Assembly: GCA_030595665.1 (NCBI GenBank)
Contig: JAUVCV010000001.1
Location: 1 to 64,000 of the forward strand
Length of the DNA: 64,000 nt
Direction of reading: 5' to 3'
Source of the DNA: Methanogenium sp.
GTDB lineage: Archaea > Halobacteriota > Methanomicrobia > Methanomicrobiales > Methanomicrobiaceae
In this document: piece after piece, positions 26,976-38,252 of the stretch
Layout of the letters: each line of letters starts with the position of its first letter
Position numbering within the stretch: the first letter of the stretch is position 1
Program-made: the position numbers and the translations under genes
Notes under the pieces: generated by a model
Told to the model about the DNA's origin: nothing
Database searches by the model: none
What the model saw: only the letters and a program-made list of their open reading frames with translations

Positions 26976-27821
26976 ATGGCAATGGAATGCACAATTTTGG
27001 TTGATAACAGGTCTTTTACCGACCGGTATCTCCTTTCGGAATCTGGTTTCTCTGCATATATCAGGGACGGGGATGTGCGGGTGCTTTTTGATACCGGATT
27101 CTCCGGTGTGTTTATGGATAATGCACGGCGGATGGACATTGAACCTGCGGATGCAACGCATGTGATCTTCTCCCACGGGCATCTGGATCATACCTGGGGC
27201 ATGCAGGCACTGCTACCGGAACTCGGGAATGAGACGACCGAGGGCGACGGACGTGGGCACCCGATCTTCCTTTCCCACCCGGATGTCTACCGGCCCCGCA
27301 GGCGCCCCGGTTCCTCTGAGATTGGCACGCTTTATAGTGCGGATATTCTTGCCCGGTTTGGTCCCGTGCAGCTCTCAAAGGAGCCGGTCTGGCTTACCGA
27401 CCGGCTGGTATTCCTCGGTGAGATCCCACGGGTGCATGCCTGGGAGGACTTTGCCCCGAACGCAGAGGTTACGCTCCCGGATGGCACCAACGCACCGGAC
27501 CACATCATCGATGATACCGCGCTTGCGTACAAAAGTGATGAGGGCCTCGTTATAATCAGCGGCTGTTCGCACTCGGGCATCATAAATATCATTGACCATG
27601 CCCGGAAGGTCTGTGGTGAAAACTGTATCCGTTCAGTCATCGGGGGTCTGCACCTGATGTACGCCGATCAGGAGAGAATTGATAAAACGGCCCGTGCACT
27701 GGAGGAGATGGGCCTTGAATCGCTGCATGCCTGCCACTGCACCGGGTTTGCCGCCCAGCACACCTTCTCCCGGACTTTGCCTCTGAAGGAGACGGGAACT
27801 GGGCTGAAGACGGTGTGGTGA
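26976..27821 (+). CDS. Metallo-beta-lactamase-fold hydrolase of the dihydropterin phosphate synthase-like group
   Basis: The 281-residue enzyme has FDTGFSGVFMDN, the metal site VIFSHGHLDHTWG, SGCSHSGIINII, GGLHLM and a late CHCTGF. These features match the archaeal family often named 7,8-dihydropterin-6-methyl-4-(ribofuranosyl)aminobenzene-5'-phosphate synthase (methanopterin route), but family assignment by motif does not prove that reaction. The ATGs at 26976 and 26982 are both possible starts. Confidence 0.82.
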   Translation: MAMECTILVDNRSFTDRYLLSESGFSAYIRDGDVRVLFDTGFSGVFMDNARRMDIEPADATHVIFSHGHLDHTWGMQALLPELGNETTEGDGRGHPIFLSHPDVYRPRRRPGSSEIGTLYSADILARFGPVQLSKEPVWLTDRLVFLGEIPRVHAWEDFAPNAEVTLPDGTNAPDHIIDDTALAYKSDEGLVIISGCSHSGIINIIDHARKVCGENCIRSVIGGLHLMYADQERIDKTARALEEMGLESLHACHCTGFAAQHTFSRTLPLKETGTGLKTVW

Positions 27822-27955
27822 TTTACGTTTGTCATTGTTTTGTGGTGGCCGGGATGGTTCTGTAGCGTTCCTGTCTTCCCCCTGCATTTTTTCAAAATGC
27901 GTTTGGCACGTCCAAAATAGAAAAGGTCATGTATCAAAGGGTCATAATCCAAAAC

Positions 27956-28138
27956 ATGAAAAACATAGAGATGACTCTTGAAGGCACCATTCTTACGATG
28001 AAAATTGATATATCTAAGGATTTTGGTCCATCAAAATCAGGAAAATCCATCACAATTGCATCAACCGAGGGTAACGTCTCCCTTCCTGACACAGAAGATG
28101 TCAAGATTGGCGTGAACGTGTATAAAAGTAATAAATAG
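27956..28138 (+). CDS. Small conserved methanogen protein, about 60 residues
   Basis: The protein starts MKNIEMTLEGTILTMKIDIS and contains SKSGKSITIASTEGN and IGVNVYK. I recognise this as a short family common in methanogens, with no known function. It is predicted to be beta-rich and cytoplasmic. The frame is open from 27929, but the ATG at 27956 matches the usual start. Confidence 0.7.
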   Translation: MKNIEMTLEGTILTMKIDISKDFGPSKSGKSITIASTEGNVSLPDTEDVKIGVNVYKSNK

Positions 28139-28340
28139 AGAATTTAGAGACACCCCTGGCCGAATTATTTTTCAATTTTATTTTTGAGTTCATGTGTGTG
28201 GGAATTATTTGGGATTCTCAATAGTATGATCTGTAGAACTCCTCTGTGAAATTAGCGAACATAAATAGATGATATGTTGGTTAATTTCGGACATCTAATG
28301 TCAAATATTGTTTAAATGGACGATCCGGGCGATCTTTGCC
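28139..28340. other. AT-rich intergenic, no gene seen
   Basis: Low-GC sequence between the small protein and the repeat element. It contains T-rich stretches just after the stop codon (28167-28185) that could end transcription. No open frame looks coding. Confidence 0.5.
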
Positions 28341-28584
28341 CCAAAAATATGCATCCACACAGTGGGCCGGATGGGGCAGTTCTCAGTCGATACAGCCCAT
28401 ACGTCCTCCTAAAATATTCACAAATAACGGGTGCTTATTAGTCTGCAATAATCCGTATTTTCAGCAAATAAATGGCATTGTGACCGTATTTTTCCAACAG
28501 TAAATACGATTGAAAAATACGCCCGCTTTATTCCCCGATTCCCCTACGCAGGAGGGCAAATTGGGTGGGTGGAGGGTGACAAAA
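28341..28584 (-). ncRNA. Dispersed intergenic element, copy A (candidate structured RNA)
   Basis: Read on the minus strand, this 244-nt stretch aligns over its whole length with copy B at 62259-62492. Shared blocks are TTTTxTCACCCT at the start, GGGGAATCGG, a CGTATTTTTC...GGAAAAATACG hairpin, ACTAATAAG/ATTAATAAG, GAGGAxGTA, CTGTGTGGATG and a final T-run. It starts about 25 bases after the response regulator stop on the same strand. No coding frame is conserved. It could be an RNA with a U-run end or a non-autonomous repeat. Confidence 0.5.
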
Positions 28585-28608
28585 TAATATGTTGAACGTA
28601 TTGCCCGC

Positions 28609-28989
28609 TTACCCGGTGATCCCCTGAGTCAGGGTAGAGATGAGCAGCTGTTTGTTGATTGGTTTCGAAAGGAAGGCATATGGTCTCACTTTCTCCGCCC
28701 GTTCCTTTGTCCGGGAGTCTGTATATGCGGTGAGGAATATAATGGGTATGTTGGAAAACTCCCTGATTAGGGTTGCTGCCTCAATGCCGTCCATATCGTC
28801 ATCCAGGTTGATATCCATCAGCATGATCTCCGGGGTCATCTCCCGTACGCAGTTCACTGCTTCTTGGCCGGTCTTCACTGTGCAGACGACGTCAAATCCC
28901 TCCCGTGTCAGGAGTTCACGCAGGAGCATTGCAATCATTCCCTCGTCTTCAACAATCCCGACGGAGCGCCGTTTCTCATCCTCATCCAT
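28609..28989 (-). CDS. Stand-alone response regulator receiver protein
   Basis: The 126-residue protein is a single receiver domain: acidic pocket VEDEGM, phospho-acceptor Asp in IMLMDINLDD, Thr in IIFLTAYTD and Lys in AFLSKPINKQ. It has no output domain. The kinase gene ends 3 bases upstream on the same strand, so the two form a two-component pair. Confidence 0.93.
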   Translation of the reverse strand: MDEDEKRRSVGIVEDEGMIAMLLRELLTREGFDVVCTVKTGQEAVNCVREMTPEIMLMDINLDDDMDGIEAATLIREFSNIPIIFLTAYTDSRTKERAEKVRPYAFLSKPINKQLLISTLTQGITG

Positions 28990-28992
28990 TAT

Positions 28993-31182
28993 CTATCTGT
29001 TCTCCTCTGGCTGTTTCTGAAATAATCTGGTGTCAAGTGGAAACCATATTGTCCATGCAGTCCCGTCGGGACCCGTTGTTATCTCGTAGCTGCCGTCAAG
29101 CTGGTACTCAACGAACGTTTTTACCATCCGTATTCCAAGAGATGCAGTCTGTTCCGGTTCGGACCCATCCGGAAACCCAATCCCATTGTCACTGACAATA
29201 AGCACAGCTCTTGCACCATCAGGTTGCATTTGTATTGTGATTATACCTTCTGTTTGACCCGCAAAGGCATACTTCATCGCATTTGTGAGGAGTTCATTGA
29301 TGATGAGGCTCACAGGAATCGCCTTATCAAGTGTGAGTCTGCAGTTCTCTACCTTTATCCTCAGGCTGACCTTTGCCGCATCCGGGAAGGTGTTGATGAT
29401 GTCATGGGCCAGATGTTCGAAGTGGGACTCTGTGTCAATTGCTCCAAAGGAGTCTGACCGGTAAAGTTCTTCATGGACTGCAGCCATAGAGCGTATGCGG
29501 CCTTCGGCATCACGTATCCGGGTTGCTACATAGGGATTTGTTTCCTCTTCTTTCATCGCCTGCATCTCAAGCATGGAGGAGATGACCGCGAGGTTGTTTT
29601 TTACCCGGTGATGAACCTCCTGCAGGAGCACAGTCTTCTCCTGCAGTGAGTCCTGAATTTTTACTTCTGCCTCTTTTTGTTCGGTGATATCCATACCAAC
29701 GGACTGGTATTCGGTCACCTTCCCGTCTTTGTCAGAGATGGCATGATCATCCCAGCGATGCCAGCGGATACTGCCATCGTTCAGGACGATGCGCTGTTCA
29801 ATTATCTGGTCTGCACTACCGGAACGGAGGGCAGCAAAGTGCGCCGCGACCCGGTTCCGGTCGGCCTCATATATCCGGGCACGAAACTTCATCCCTTTGG
29901 CTGCATCCTGGTTCAGACCGAAGTAGCGTGCATAGGCGGAATTGATGAAGATGATGGTGCCGTCGACCCGGAACCGGGTGATCATCTCGGTCTGACCCTC
30001 CACTACCGATCGGTAGAGATGTTCATTTTTCGTGAGCAGTGCCCGGGTCTTTGTGAGTGCCACATTCTGGACGATGAGGAGAAGCACAAGGATGCCGAGG
30101 ATAAATGCAATCGCAATGGTGCCAATTGCAATCCCCCGGTCAACGGTGATGAAGTCTGGCGGCCGGTTCATAATGGTTGAACCTTTCGGCAGGGCTGATT
30201 CCGGTATCCCGAAGCGCTGCAATTCGTTATAGTCAAAGACGGGTGTAATATTCGCGGTGTAGATGATCGGATCTGTTTCCCGGGCCGGCGCCTCATCAAG
30301 CACCCATATGGCCTGGCTACCGGCATCGTAGCCCAGGTCATAAGGGGAGATCTGCACCCCGCCGACCACACCAATGTTATTGAACATACTTGATGTGGAA
30401 TAGATGGGAACGGGACTCGCCGCAGAGAGTTCAATTGAGATCTCATCAATATGGTAGGGGGTGAGGCCCTGGTCATTCAGGTAGTAGGTGAGGATCAGGA
30501 TGGCTGCCGTCTCCGGCAGGTCTGCCAGGTCTGCACTGATTCCATTGATGTTGGCATCCGCCTCCGGGTAACGGAAGGTGATGGTGCCGGTATATTCGGT
30601 GGCCTGTTCATCGATCTGTTTCCGGATGGCACGGCCGGTGTAGGTATTGTCCAGGATGACGTAGATGGTGTCAGTCATGGGGTTGATTACCCGGATCACA
30701 TCGACCATCTTTTGCAAGGGCACTTCTTCCAGTGTCCCAATATAAAATGACGTATCCTCACCTGTTTCCGGCAGGTTGGATGCATTGTTTATCCCTGTGA
30801 AGACGACCGGGACTCCCGGAAAAAGATGGTCACCGTATTCATCCATAAAGAGAAGGGCGGAGTCGTCAGAGGCGATGATGACATCCGGGCTCGCGGTTGC
30901 ATATTTATGGGCGAAGGTCTGGTAGAGATTTTCGAAATGGGTTGCATCACTGATGACCTTTGTGTCCAGATATTCGATGGATAACTGGAGGTGTGTGTGT
31001 TCGGAATCTGCGATGGCCGCCTCAATGCCTGCTTCAATCTCCTGATTCCAGATGTAGCTCGGGCCGTATGAACTGATATAGACGATCTGATCCTGGCCTT
31101 CGGTCTCAGCCGCGGCCACGGGCAGGATGAGGAGAGTAATGATAAGAATTCCTGCCGCCAGGCTCCAGAGTTCCGGTCGCAT
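28993..31182 (-). CDS. Membrane sensor histidine kinase with ABC-type substrate-binding ectodomain
   Basis: The 729-residue protein has an N-terminal signal/membrane segment, a large outside domain (about 30-345) resembling ABC transporter substrate-binding proteins (IVYISSYGPSYIWNQEIE; VVFTGINNASNLP), a second membrane helix near 350-372, a PAS domain and a HisKA_2-type core (VHHRVKNNLAVISSMLEMQ) with ATPase motifs LLTNAMKYAF and VSDNGIGFPDG. It should sense an external ligand and phosphorylate the adjacent receiver. The start ATG at 31182 precedes a hydrophobic stretch. Confidence 0.92.
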   Translation of the reverse strand: MRPELWSLAAGILIITLLILPVAAAETEGQDQIVYISSYGPSYIWNQEIEAGIEAAIADSEHTHLQLSIEYLDTKVISDATHFENLYQTFAHKYATASPDVIIASDDSALLFMDEYGDHLFPGVPVVFTGINNASNLPETGEDTSFYIGTLEEVPLQKMVDVIRVINPMTDTIYVILDNTYTGRAIRKQIDEQATEYTGTITFRYPEADANINGISADLADLPETAAILILTYYLNDQGLTPYHIDEISIELSAASPVPIYSTSSMFNNIGVVGGVQISPYDLGYDAGSQAIWVLDEAPARETDPIIYTANITPVFDYNELQRFGIPESALPKGSTIMNRPPDFITVDRGIAIGTIAIAFILGILVLLLIVQNVALTKTRALLTKNEHLYRSVVEGQTEMITRFRVDGTIIFINSAYARYFGLNQDAAKGMKFRARIYEADRNRVAAHFAALRSGSADQIIEQRIVLNDGSIRWHRWDDHAISDKDGKVTEYQSVGMDITEQKEAEVKIQDSLQEKTVLLQEVHHRVKNNLAVISSMLEMQAMKEEETNPYVATRIRDAEGRIRSMAAVHEELYRSDSFGAIDTESHFEHLAHDIINTFPDAAKVSLRIKVENCRLTLDKAIPVSLIINELLTNAMKYAFAGQTEGIITIQMQPDGARAVLIVSDNGIGFPDGSEPEQTASLGIRMVKTFVEYQLDGSYEITTGPDGTAWTIWFPLDTRLFQKQPEENR

Positions 31183-31285
31183 CTATAGATGCGTGGGGTG
31201 CATACGGGTATAAATGAATTTTATTGTGCACGTTTTTTCCGGAGGATATAACCCGTAGAGACTGCTTTTGAATGATAAACGGGGA

Positions 31286-31672
31286 TTATGCCTTCAGGAT
31301 ACGCACCGCAAGGTGGGCGGCATTGGTCCCATTTCCGATACCGACACAGGCCACCGGGACACCGCGGGGCATCTGGGCGATTGCAAGAAGTGCGTCAAGT
31401 CCACCGAGGGTCCCTGCCGCAACGGGCACACCGATTACCGGTTTTTCGGTCAGGGATGCAACAACCCCCGGGAGTGCAGCAGAGAGTCCCGCAACCGTGA
31501 TGAAGACCCGTGCTTCTGAATTCTTCACGTATGCGGACAGTTCCTCCGGGTTCCGGTGTGCAGAGAGTACCTGAAAGTCATAGGTGATGCCCTCTTCTTC
31601 GAGTACACTTGTTGCTTTGCTCACGATTTCTCCGTCTGATGCCGATCCGGCAATTACCGCTACATCTGCCAT
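31286..31672 (-). CDS. purE: N5-carboxyaminoimidazole ribonucleotide mutase / AIR carboxylase PurE
   Basis: PurE acts in purine synthesis. The 128-residue protein has [47 protein letters not shown] and [15 protein letters not shown], which form the CO2/AIR site. The frame stays open far upstream (to 31888), but sequence before the ATG at 31672 is not PurE-like, so that start is chosen. Whether it is the mutase or the class II carboxylase cannot be told from what I can see; no purK is in the window. Confidence 0.92.
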   Translation of the reverse strand: MADVAVIAGSASDGEIVSKATSVLEEEGITYDFQVLSAHRNPEELSAYVKNSEARVFITVAGLSAALPGVVASLTEKPVIGVPVAAGTLGGLDALLAIAQMPRGVPVACVGIGNGTNAAHLAVRILKA

Positions 31673-32215
31673 TGCCAGAGTGTATCGAAGTCTCTGCATA
31701 AAGAGATTGACTTTGGAGTTCTGAGATGTGAAGAAAAGTGCGCCAGGAGACGTCAGGGCACCGTTTGCCGGGAAGTCCCGGTCCTGTAAATAATATACAG
31801 GGGTGTGTTGTGTGTTGTGAGGTGCCCTGAGGTGTGTATTCCATCCCGTATGCCTGGCAGCACAGGATATGCAGATGTTGCGCTGCACACCCGGACTGCG
31901 AGACTGGGTAATTTATCAAAGCAATTATTTGTATGAATGGATGGATGCACCATCCGTCCTGCAGCGTATCACCTGATTTTCTGCAGGATGCTTCCATACC
32001 TGTCCTGGTGCGGGAAATGATGGTGCGACAGTATGTCCCTTTCCCTGTCGGATATGATACCGATTTATCCGGGGATGAGTTATGACACAGGTGGCGCCAG
32101 TGTAATGCGGCCTGTGATCTTTATGTCCCCGGGTGGCCTGAATCTGCCATGCATCTGACATATCCTGCATAACCTCCATATGGCATAACCGCTAAAATTT
32201 ATCCCACTGATCAAT
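31673..32215. other. Long intergenic region, one weak ORF
   Basis: No known gene or RNA is recognised. A 50-codon frame at 31933-32085 (starting MNGWMHHPSC) is possible but lacks a ribosome binding site and is opposed by an antisense frame. The end (32190-32212) is AT-rich and probably holds the promoter of the next gene. Confidence 0.45.
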
Positions 32216-33801
<1,586 letters not shown>

Positions 33802-34011
33802 TACTTTTTTAAAATCCCGTGTTCACGCCACTGGCCCATTCGTCCATTCGTTAGATATTTCGGAGGCGATGCTATGTGAAATCTGCCGGAAGTGAATTTG
33901 TCCACTTTGATTCAGGGTGTTCGTCCTCCTCACTTTCGGGAAGCATCACTTTTATGGGATAAGTGCCAATCTGTATTTACCTGAAATATACGATACGGAG
34001 CTGAAGAGAAA
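33802..34011. other. Intergenic region before ribH
   Basis: A T-run right after the ribC stop (33806-33811) may end the upstream transcript. An AT-rich block and a GGAGCTGAAGAG-like ribosome binding region precede ribH. No RFN-type riboswitch is recognised. Confidence 0.4.
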
Positions 34012-34419
34012 ATGGTAATTAAACTCGGATTTGTTGTCGCAGAATTCAACCGCGACCTGACCTATATGATGGAAATAGAAGCCGAAGAACATGCAAAGTT
34101 CCTCGGTGCAGAAGTGATTGAGAAGTTCTATGTGCCCGGTGCCTATGACATGCCGCTTGCCATCAAAAAGATACTCGAAGACGGAAATGTCGATGCTGTT
34201 GTGACCATCGGGTGCGTTATCGAGGGTGCCACCCAGCACGACGAGATCGTCGTCCAGCACGCCGCCCGGAAAATAATTGACCTTTCCCTTGAATACAACA
34301 AGCCGGTTACCCTCGGCATCTCCGGGCCGGGCATGTCCCGCCTTGAGGCACACCAGAGAATCGATTACGCCCGCCGTGCGGTTGAATCGGCAATTAAACT
34401 GGTTCAGCGGTTAGCATGA
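34012..34419 (+). CDS. ribH: 6,7-dimethyl-8-ribityllumazine synthase
   Basis: The 135-residue enzyme condenses the pyrimidine dione with dihydroxybutanone phosphate. Features are [41 protein letters not shown] (with the catalytic His) and [13 protein letters not shown]. It is the short archaeal form. The stop overlaps the start of the next aminotransferase by 4 bases. Confidence 0.96.
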   Translation: MVIKLGFVVAEFNRDLTYMMEIEAEEHAKFLGAEVIEKFYVPGAYDMPLAIKKILEDGNVDAVVTIGCVIEGATQHDEIVVQHAARKIIDLSLEYNKPVTLGISGPGMSRLEAHQRIDYARRAVESAIKLVQRLA

Positions 34420-35552
34420 AATCTCTCTCCCGGAAAGTGGCAGACATCGCACCGTCTGCCACCATAGAGATATCTGACCGGGCAGCACAGATGCGGGCGG
34501 CAGGCATTGATGTCATCGGCCTCTCCATTGGAGAACCCGATTTCCCGACCCCCGCTCACATCACCCGGGCATGCATCGATGCACTGGAACGCGGGGAGAC
34601 CCACTATTCCCCGTCCCCGGGCATCCCGGCACTCCGTGAGGCGATCGCAACGAAACTGGAGACTGAGAATCGTATCCCCTGCACACCGGGACAGGTCGTT
34701 GTTGCCTGCGGAGCAAAGGATTCCATCTATGAAGCAATGGAGGCTGTCCTTAACCCCGGTGATGAAGTTGTCATAATCGACCCTTCGTGGGTTAGTTATG
34801 AGCCCTGTGTGCAGCTTGCGGGTGGAACACCGGTTCATTGCAGAGTCCGTGAGAGCGACTTCCAGGTGGACGACAGTTTCCTTGAGGCAGTCACCCCAAA
34901 GACAAAGATGATCGTCTGCAACAGCCCGTCCAACCCGTCGGGTGCGGTGATGAACGATGCGTCCCTCCGGTTGATTGCTGATGCAGCCGTAGACAACGAC
35001 TGTTACGTCCTCTCTGACGAGATATACGAGAAGCTCATCTATGGGAAGAAACATGTCTCCATCGGGTCGTTTGATGGCATGGCAGATCGGACAATAACCG
35101 TAAACGGCTTTTCCAAGGCCTATGCAATGACTGGCTGGCGGATTGGCTATGCAGCAGCACCCGTGCCCGTGGCAAAACAGATGATCAAAGTGCAGCAGCA
35201 CACGATCAGTCACCCGGCAACATTTGCGATGCACGGGGCAGTGGCAGCCCTCACCGGTGACCAGCAGTGCGTTGAAGAGATGAGGTGTGAGTTTGACACC
35301 CGCCGACAATATTTCATCGGTGCCCTGCATGAGATGGGCTATGAAACCGCACCTGCAGAGGGTGCCTTCTATGCCTATGTGAAGACAGGGGGAGATGATC
35401 TGGCAGTGTCTGCCCAATGGCTTGCAGACGCTCATGTGGCCGTGACACCGGGAACCGCCTTTGGCACCCCCGGGTGGGCCCGCCTCTCCTATGCGGCATC
35501 CCTCGACCGGCTGAAAGAAGCGATGCGGCGCATCGCTGCTCTTTCAGACTAA
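34416..35552 (+). CDS. Class I PLP-dependent aminotransferase (aspartate type)
   Basis: The 378-residue protein shows the class I layout: [55 protein letters not shown], the Asp/Tyr pair [12 protein letters not shown] and the PLP Lys in [18 protein letters not shown]. It is an aspartate or broad-range aminotransferase. It is coupled to ribH by overlapping codons, an arrangement that suggests co-expression rather than a shared pathway. Confidence 0.92.
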   Translation: MKSLSRKVADIAPSATIEISDRAAQMRAAGIDVIGLSIGEPDFPTPAHITRACIDALERGETHYSPSPGIPALREAIATKLETENRIPCTPGQVVVACGAKDSIYEAMEAVLNPGDEVVIIDPSWVSYEPCVQLAGGTPVHCRVRESDFQVDDSFLEAVTPKTKMIVCNSPSNPSGAVMNDASLRLIADAAVDNDCYVLSDEIYEKLIYGKKHVSIGSFDGMADRTITVNGFSKAYAMTGWRIGYAAAPVPVAKQMIKVQQHTISHPATFAMHGAVAALTGDQQCVEEMRCEFDTRRQYFIGALHEMGYETAPAEGAFYAYVKTGGDDLAVSAQWLADAHVAVTPGTAFGTPGWARLSYAASLDRLKEAMRRIAALSD

Positions 35553-35568
35553 TCATTTTTTGGTGTTA

Positions 35569-36018
35569 ATGATGACTCCTGAACCACATCGTGTTCTCTT
35601 TGTCTGCACGTATAATTCAGTCCGTTCCCCGATGGCTGCAGCCATTCTGAATGCAGCTACAGGTGATCAGTACCTGGCAGAAAGTGCAGGTATCTTTCCC
35701 TCCGCCGTGGATTTGGGTGTGGTGGCTGTGATGCGGGAGAGGGGAATTGACCTGTCCTCGCATCATCCCCGATCCCTCGGGTCCTGTTCAGAAACAGCAT
35801 ACGACACCATTGTATTTCTTTCGCCCTCTGTGCGGGAGAGTGCATACCGTCTTCCTGCTGCAGAGGAGGTGATCATCCTGAATATTCCTGTCCCCGGTGT
35901 GTCGGGTGCTGACGGACTGGATGGATGCCGCAGACTCTGTCAGACCCTGGCGGGGGTCATTGCTTCATGTTTTCCGGATTGCGGAGATGTGAATCTGCAC
36001 CGCTCCGGGCATACGTAA
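35569..36018 (+). CDS. Low-molecular-weight phosphatase / arsenate reductase-like protein
   Basis: The protein of about 149 residues has the C-x5-R phosphate loop (LFVCTYNSVRSPMAAAIL) of the LMW-PTP and thioredoxin-type ArsC fold, and AESAGIFPSAVD. The general-acid DP pair of active LMW-PTPs is not clear: the C-terminal part reads IPVPGVSGAD, so it may be an altered member. The start is the ATG at 35569 or 35572. A second, different LMW-PTP lies beyond the two CDF genes. Confidence 0.8.
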   Translation: MMTPEPHRVLFVCTYNSVRSPMAAAILNAATGDQYLAESAGIFPSAVDLGVVAVMRERGIDLSSHHPRSLGSCSETAYDTIVFLSPSVRESAYRLPAAEEVIILNIPVPGVSGADGLDGCRRLCQTLAGVIASCFPDCGDVNLHRSGHT

Positions 36019-36304
36019 TCCGTGTCCCGTTTTTTGCAGGTGACTATATGTACCGAAGAGTCCCGGCGGGAATGAATAGATAATCGAAGATCACTGCATT
36101 CAGACACATGGGAGATATTCTTTCCTTTTCTCTGGATAGTTCCGTCTCGTTTCCGGACTGTTCATATGTTAAATCCCTTGTCTGGTGGATAGGATAAAGA
36201 GGCTAATTCATTATCCTGATGTTGGTGATACTGAACGGCGATGGTCGGAGATTTTTTGAGAAAGCATTATGGGATGCTGGATTCCTAAGGTATCCTGATT
36301 GTCG
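36019..36304. other. Intergenic region before the CDF pair, no gene seen
   Basis: No coding frame is convincing. The stretch contains several T-rich and AT-rich blocks. Promoter elements cannot be placed with confidence. Confidence 0.5.
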
Positions 36305-37219
36305 GTGGATTATCAAAACGTACGGAACACGCTCATCATCACCCTTATCCTGAATATTTCTGTTTCTGTTGCAAAGGGCGTGGTGGGTGCGTGGGCAGGC
36401 TCTGTAAGTATGGTCGCAGATGCAGTCCATTCGCTCTTTGATTCTGTTTCAAACATTGTTGGTCTGATTGCCATCCGCTTCTCTGACATGCCCCCTGATA
36501 TTGAACATCCCTATGGCCACGGAAAGTATGAGACCATGGGGACTTTATTTGTCGGTGCTCTCCTCTTCATTACGACAGGCATCGTTGCCTGGGAGGCATT
36601 TGGTCGTTTCTTTTCGGGAGCAGTGCCGGAGATAACTCTCCTCACCGTTTTGGTGATGCTTGCCACCATCAGTATCAACCTTGGGGTAACCTGGTATGAA
36701 CACAGGGTGGGGAAAAAAGAGGGGAGTGCCTTTCTTCTCGCTGATGCGAAGCACACCTTCAGTGATGTAGCAGTCTCGGTATCTGTCCTCGTCGGTTTTT
36801 TCTTTATTCGTCTGGGATATCCGGCAGCTGATGCTGTGGTCGGTCTTCTCATTGCAGTGGTAATCGGGAGGATGGGTGTGGAAGTGGTGAGAGATGCGAC
36901 GGGTGTTCTCACCGACATCCCGCCTGATGTTGATTATGAAGCTTTTTCTGCTATAGTTATGGACACTCCCGGTGTTGTCGGGTATCATGAGATCCGGTGC
37001 CGCGGTAAACCCGGAGAAATCTACTGTGATCTCCACATCATTGTTGATGCCGGAATCACCGTGCGGGGTGGGCATGATATTGCGGATTTGGTGCATGATC
37101 GCCTCATAGATAAGTATACAGGCATCGCAGATGTGCTCATCCACACCGACCCTGATGATGGCTCATGCATACCGGCAGACCTGCCGCCACACCGGCGCTC
37201 GGGGGATGGGCCGGGCTGA
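36305..37219 (+). CDS. Cation diffusion facilitator transporter, first copy
   Basis: The CDF protein of about 304 residues exports divalent metals such as Zn, Fe, Mn or Co. It has SMVADAVHSLFDSVSN (metal site of helix 2), HPYGHGKYETMG, LLADAKHTFSDVAVS (metal site of helix 5) and a C-terminal cytoplasmic domain. By comparison with its neighbour, which starts GTG-AAT-TAC-CAG, the start is probably the GTG at 36305 rather than the TTG at 36299. It is a tandem duplicate of the next gene. Confidence 0.92.
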   Translation: MDYQNVRNTLIITLILNISVSVAKGVVGAWAGSVSMVADAVHSLFDSVSNIVGLIAIRFSDMPPDIEHPYGHGKYETMGTLFVGALLFITTGIVAWEAFGRFFSGAVPEITLLTVLVMLATISINLGVTWYEHRVGKKEGSAFLLADAKHTFSDVAVSVSVLVGFFFIRLGYPAADAVVGLLIAVVIGRMGVEVVRDATGVLTDIPPDVDYEAFSAIVMDTPGVVGYHEIRCRGKPGEIYCDLHIIVDAGITVRGGHDIADLVHDRLIDKYTGIADVLIHTDPDDGSCIPADLPPHRRSGDGPG

Positions 37220-37318
37220 AATACATAATTCTCCGTTCCTTTCGGCTGTACTGGATTTTCTGCGTTGCACCGTGAGAAAGCCTTATCTGATGCCGATTCA
37301 GAAATATTCTGATAATCT

Positions 37319-38233
37319 GTGAATTACCAGCGTGTCCGTAAGACTCTCATTCTCACCTTTTTCCTGAACCTTTGTGTCTCTATTGCAAAAGGGATCGTCG
37401 GAGCACTTGCAGGCTCTGTAAGTATGGTTGCCGATGCGGTCCACTCCCTCTTTGATTCGATCTCAAACATCGTGGGCCTTATCAGTATCTACGTCGCTGA
37501 TGCCCCCCCGGACAGCCGGCACCAGTATGGACATGGTAAGTTTGAGACCATCGGCACTATGGTGGTCGGTACACTCCTTCTCATCACCGCGGCCTTTGTC
37601 GGATACGAGGGTTTCGGACGGTTCTTCTCCGGGAGTGTTCCTGATATAACACCGCTTACCGTTGCGGTGATGGTCGCCACCATCTGTGTGAATATCACCA
37701 TCACCCTCTATGAACGCCGCGTGGGCAGAGAAGAGAATAGTTCATTTCTGCTGGCTGATTCACAGCACACCGCAAGTGACATCCTTGTTTCGCTCTCTGT
37801 TCTGGGTGGTTTTGTCTTCGTCTGTCTGGGGTATCCGGTCGCCGATGCGATTATCGCACTTGGGATTGCCGTTCTCATTGCAAAGATGGGGGTGGAAATT
37901 CTCTATAATGCGCTGGAGGTACTCGCAGACGCATCCGCTCCTGTGGATTATGACAAAATCGATGCGATTATGCAGACAACAGAAGGCGTCCACAGCTACC
38001 ATGATTTCCGTTGCCGCGGGAAACCAGGCGAAATATTCTGTGATCTGCATGTAGTGGTCGACCCGGAGATCACCGTCCGTGAGGGTCATCTCATCGGCAA
38101 CCGGGTCCGCGACCGTCTGAAAGTGGAGGTGGAAGGTGTGGTGGATGTGCTGGTACATATCGATCCATTCTTTGGCAGTGCCGGGCCGACGGAAGCAGAG
38201 AAAGATAGAGATAATGATACCATGGAGTCATAG
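37319..38233 (+). CDS. Cation diffusion facilitator transporter, second copy
   Basis: The 304-residue paralogue of the previous gene has SMVADAVHSLFDSISN, HQYGHGKFETIG, LLADSQHTASDILVS and the same GKPGEI-F/Y-CDLH segment in the cytoplasmic domain. It starts with GTG. Compared with copy one the helix-5 site reads SQHTASD instead of AKHTFSD, so metal choice may differ. The two genes lie 99 bases apart. Confidence 0.92.
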   Translation: MNYQRVRKTLILTFFLNLCVSIAKGIVGALAGSVSMVADAVHSLFDSISNIVGLISIYVADAPPDSRHQYGHGKFETIGTMVVGTLLLITAAFVGYEGFGRFFSGSVPDITPLTVAVMVATICVNITITLYERRVGREENSSFLLADSQHTASDILVSLSVLGGFVFVCLGYPVADAIIALGIAVLIAKMGVEILYNALEVLADASAPVDYDKIDAIMQTTEGVHSYHDFRCRGKPGEIFCDLHVVVDPEITVREGHLIGNRVRDRLKVEVEGVVDVLVHIDPFFGSAGPTEAEKDRDNDTMES

Positions 38234-38252
38234 ATATGGGAGATATACAGGC

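Noticed and set aside
31925-32179. 84-codon minus-strand frame between purE and the aminotransferase
   Set aside because: No ribosome site or recognisable family; it opposes a similarly weak plus-strand frame.
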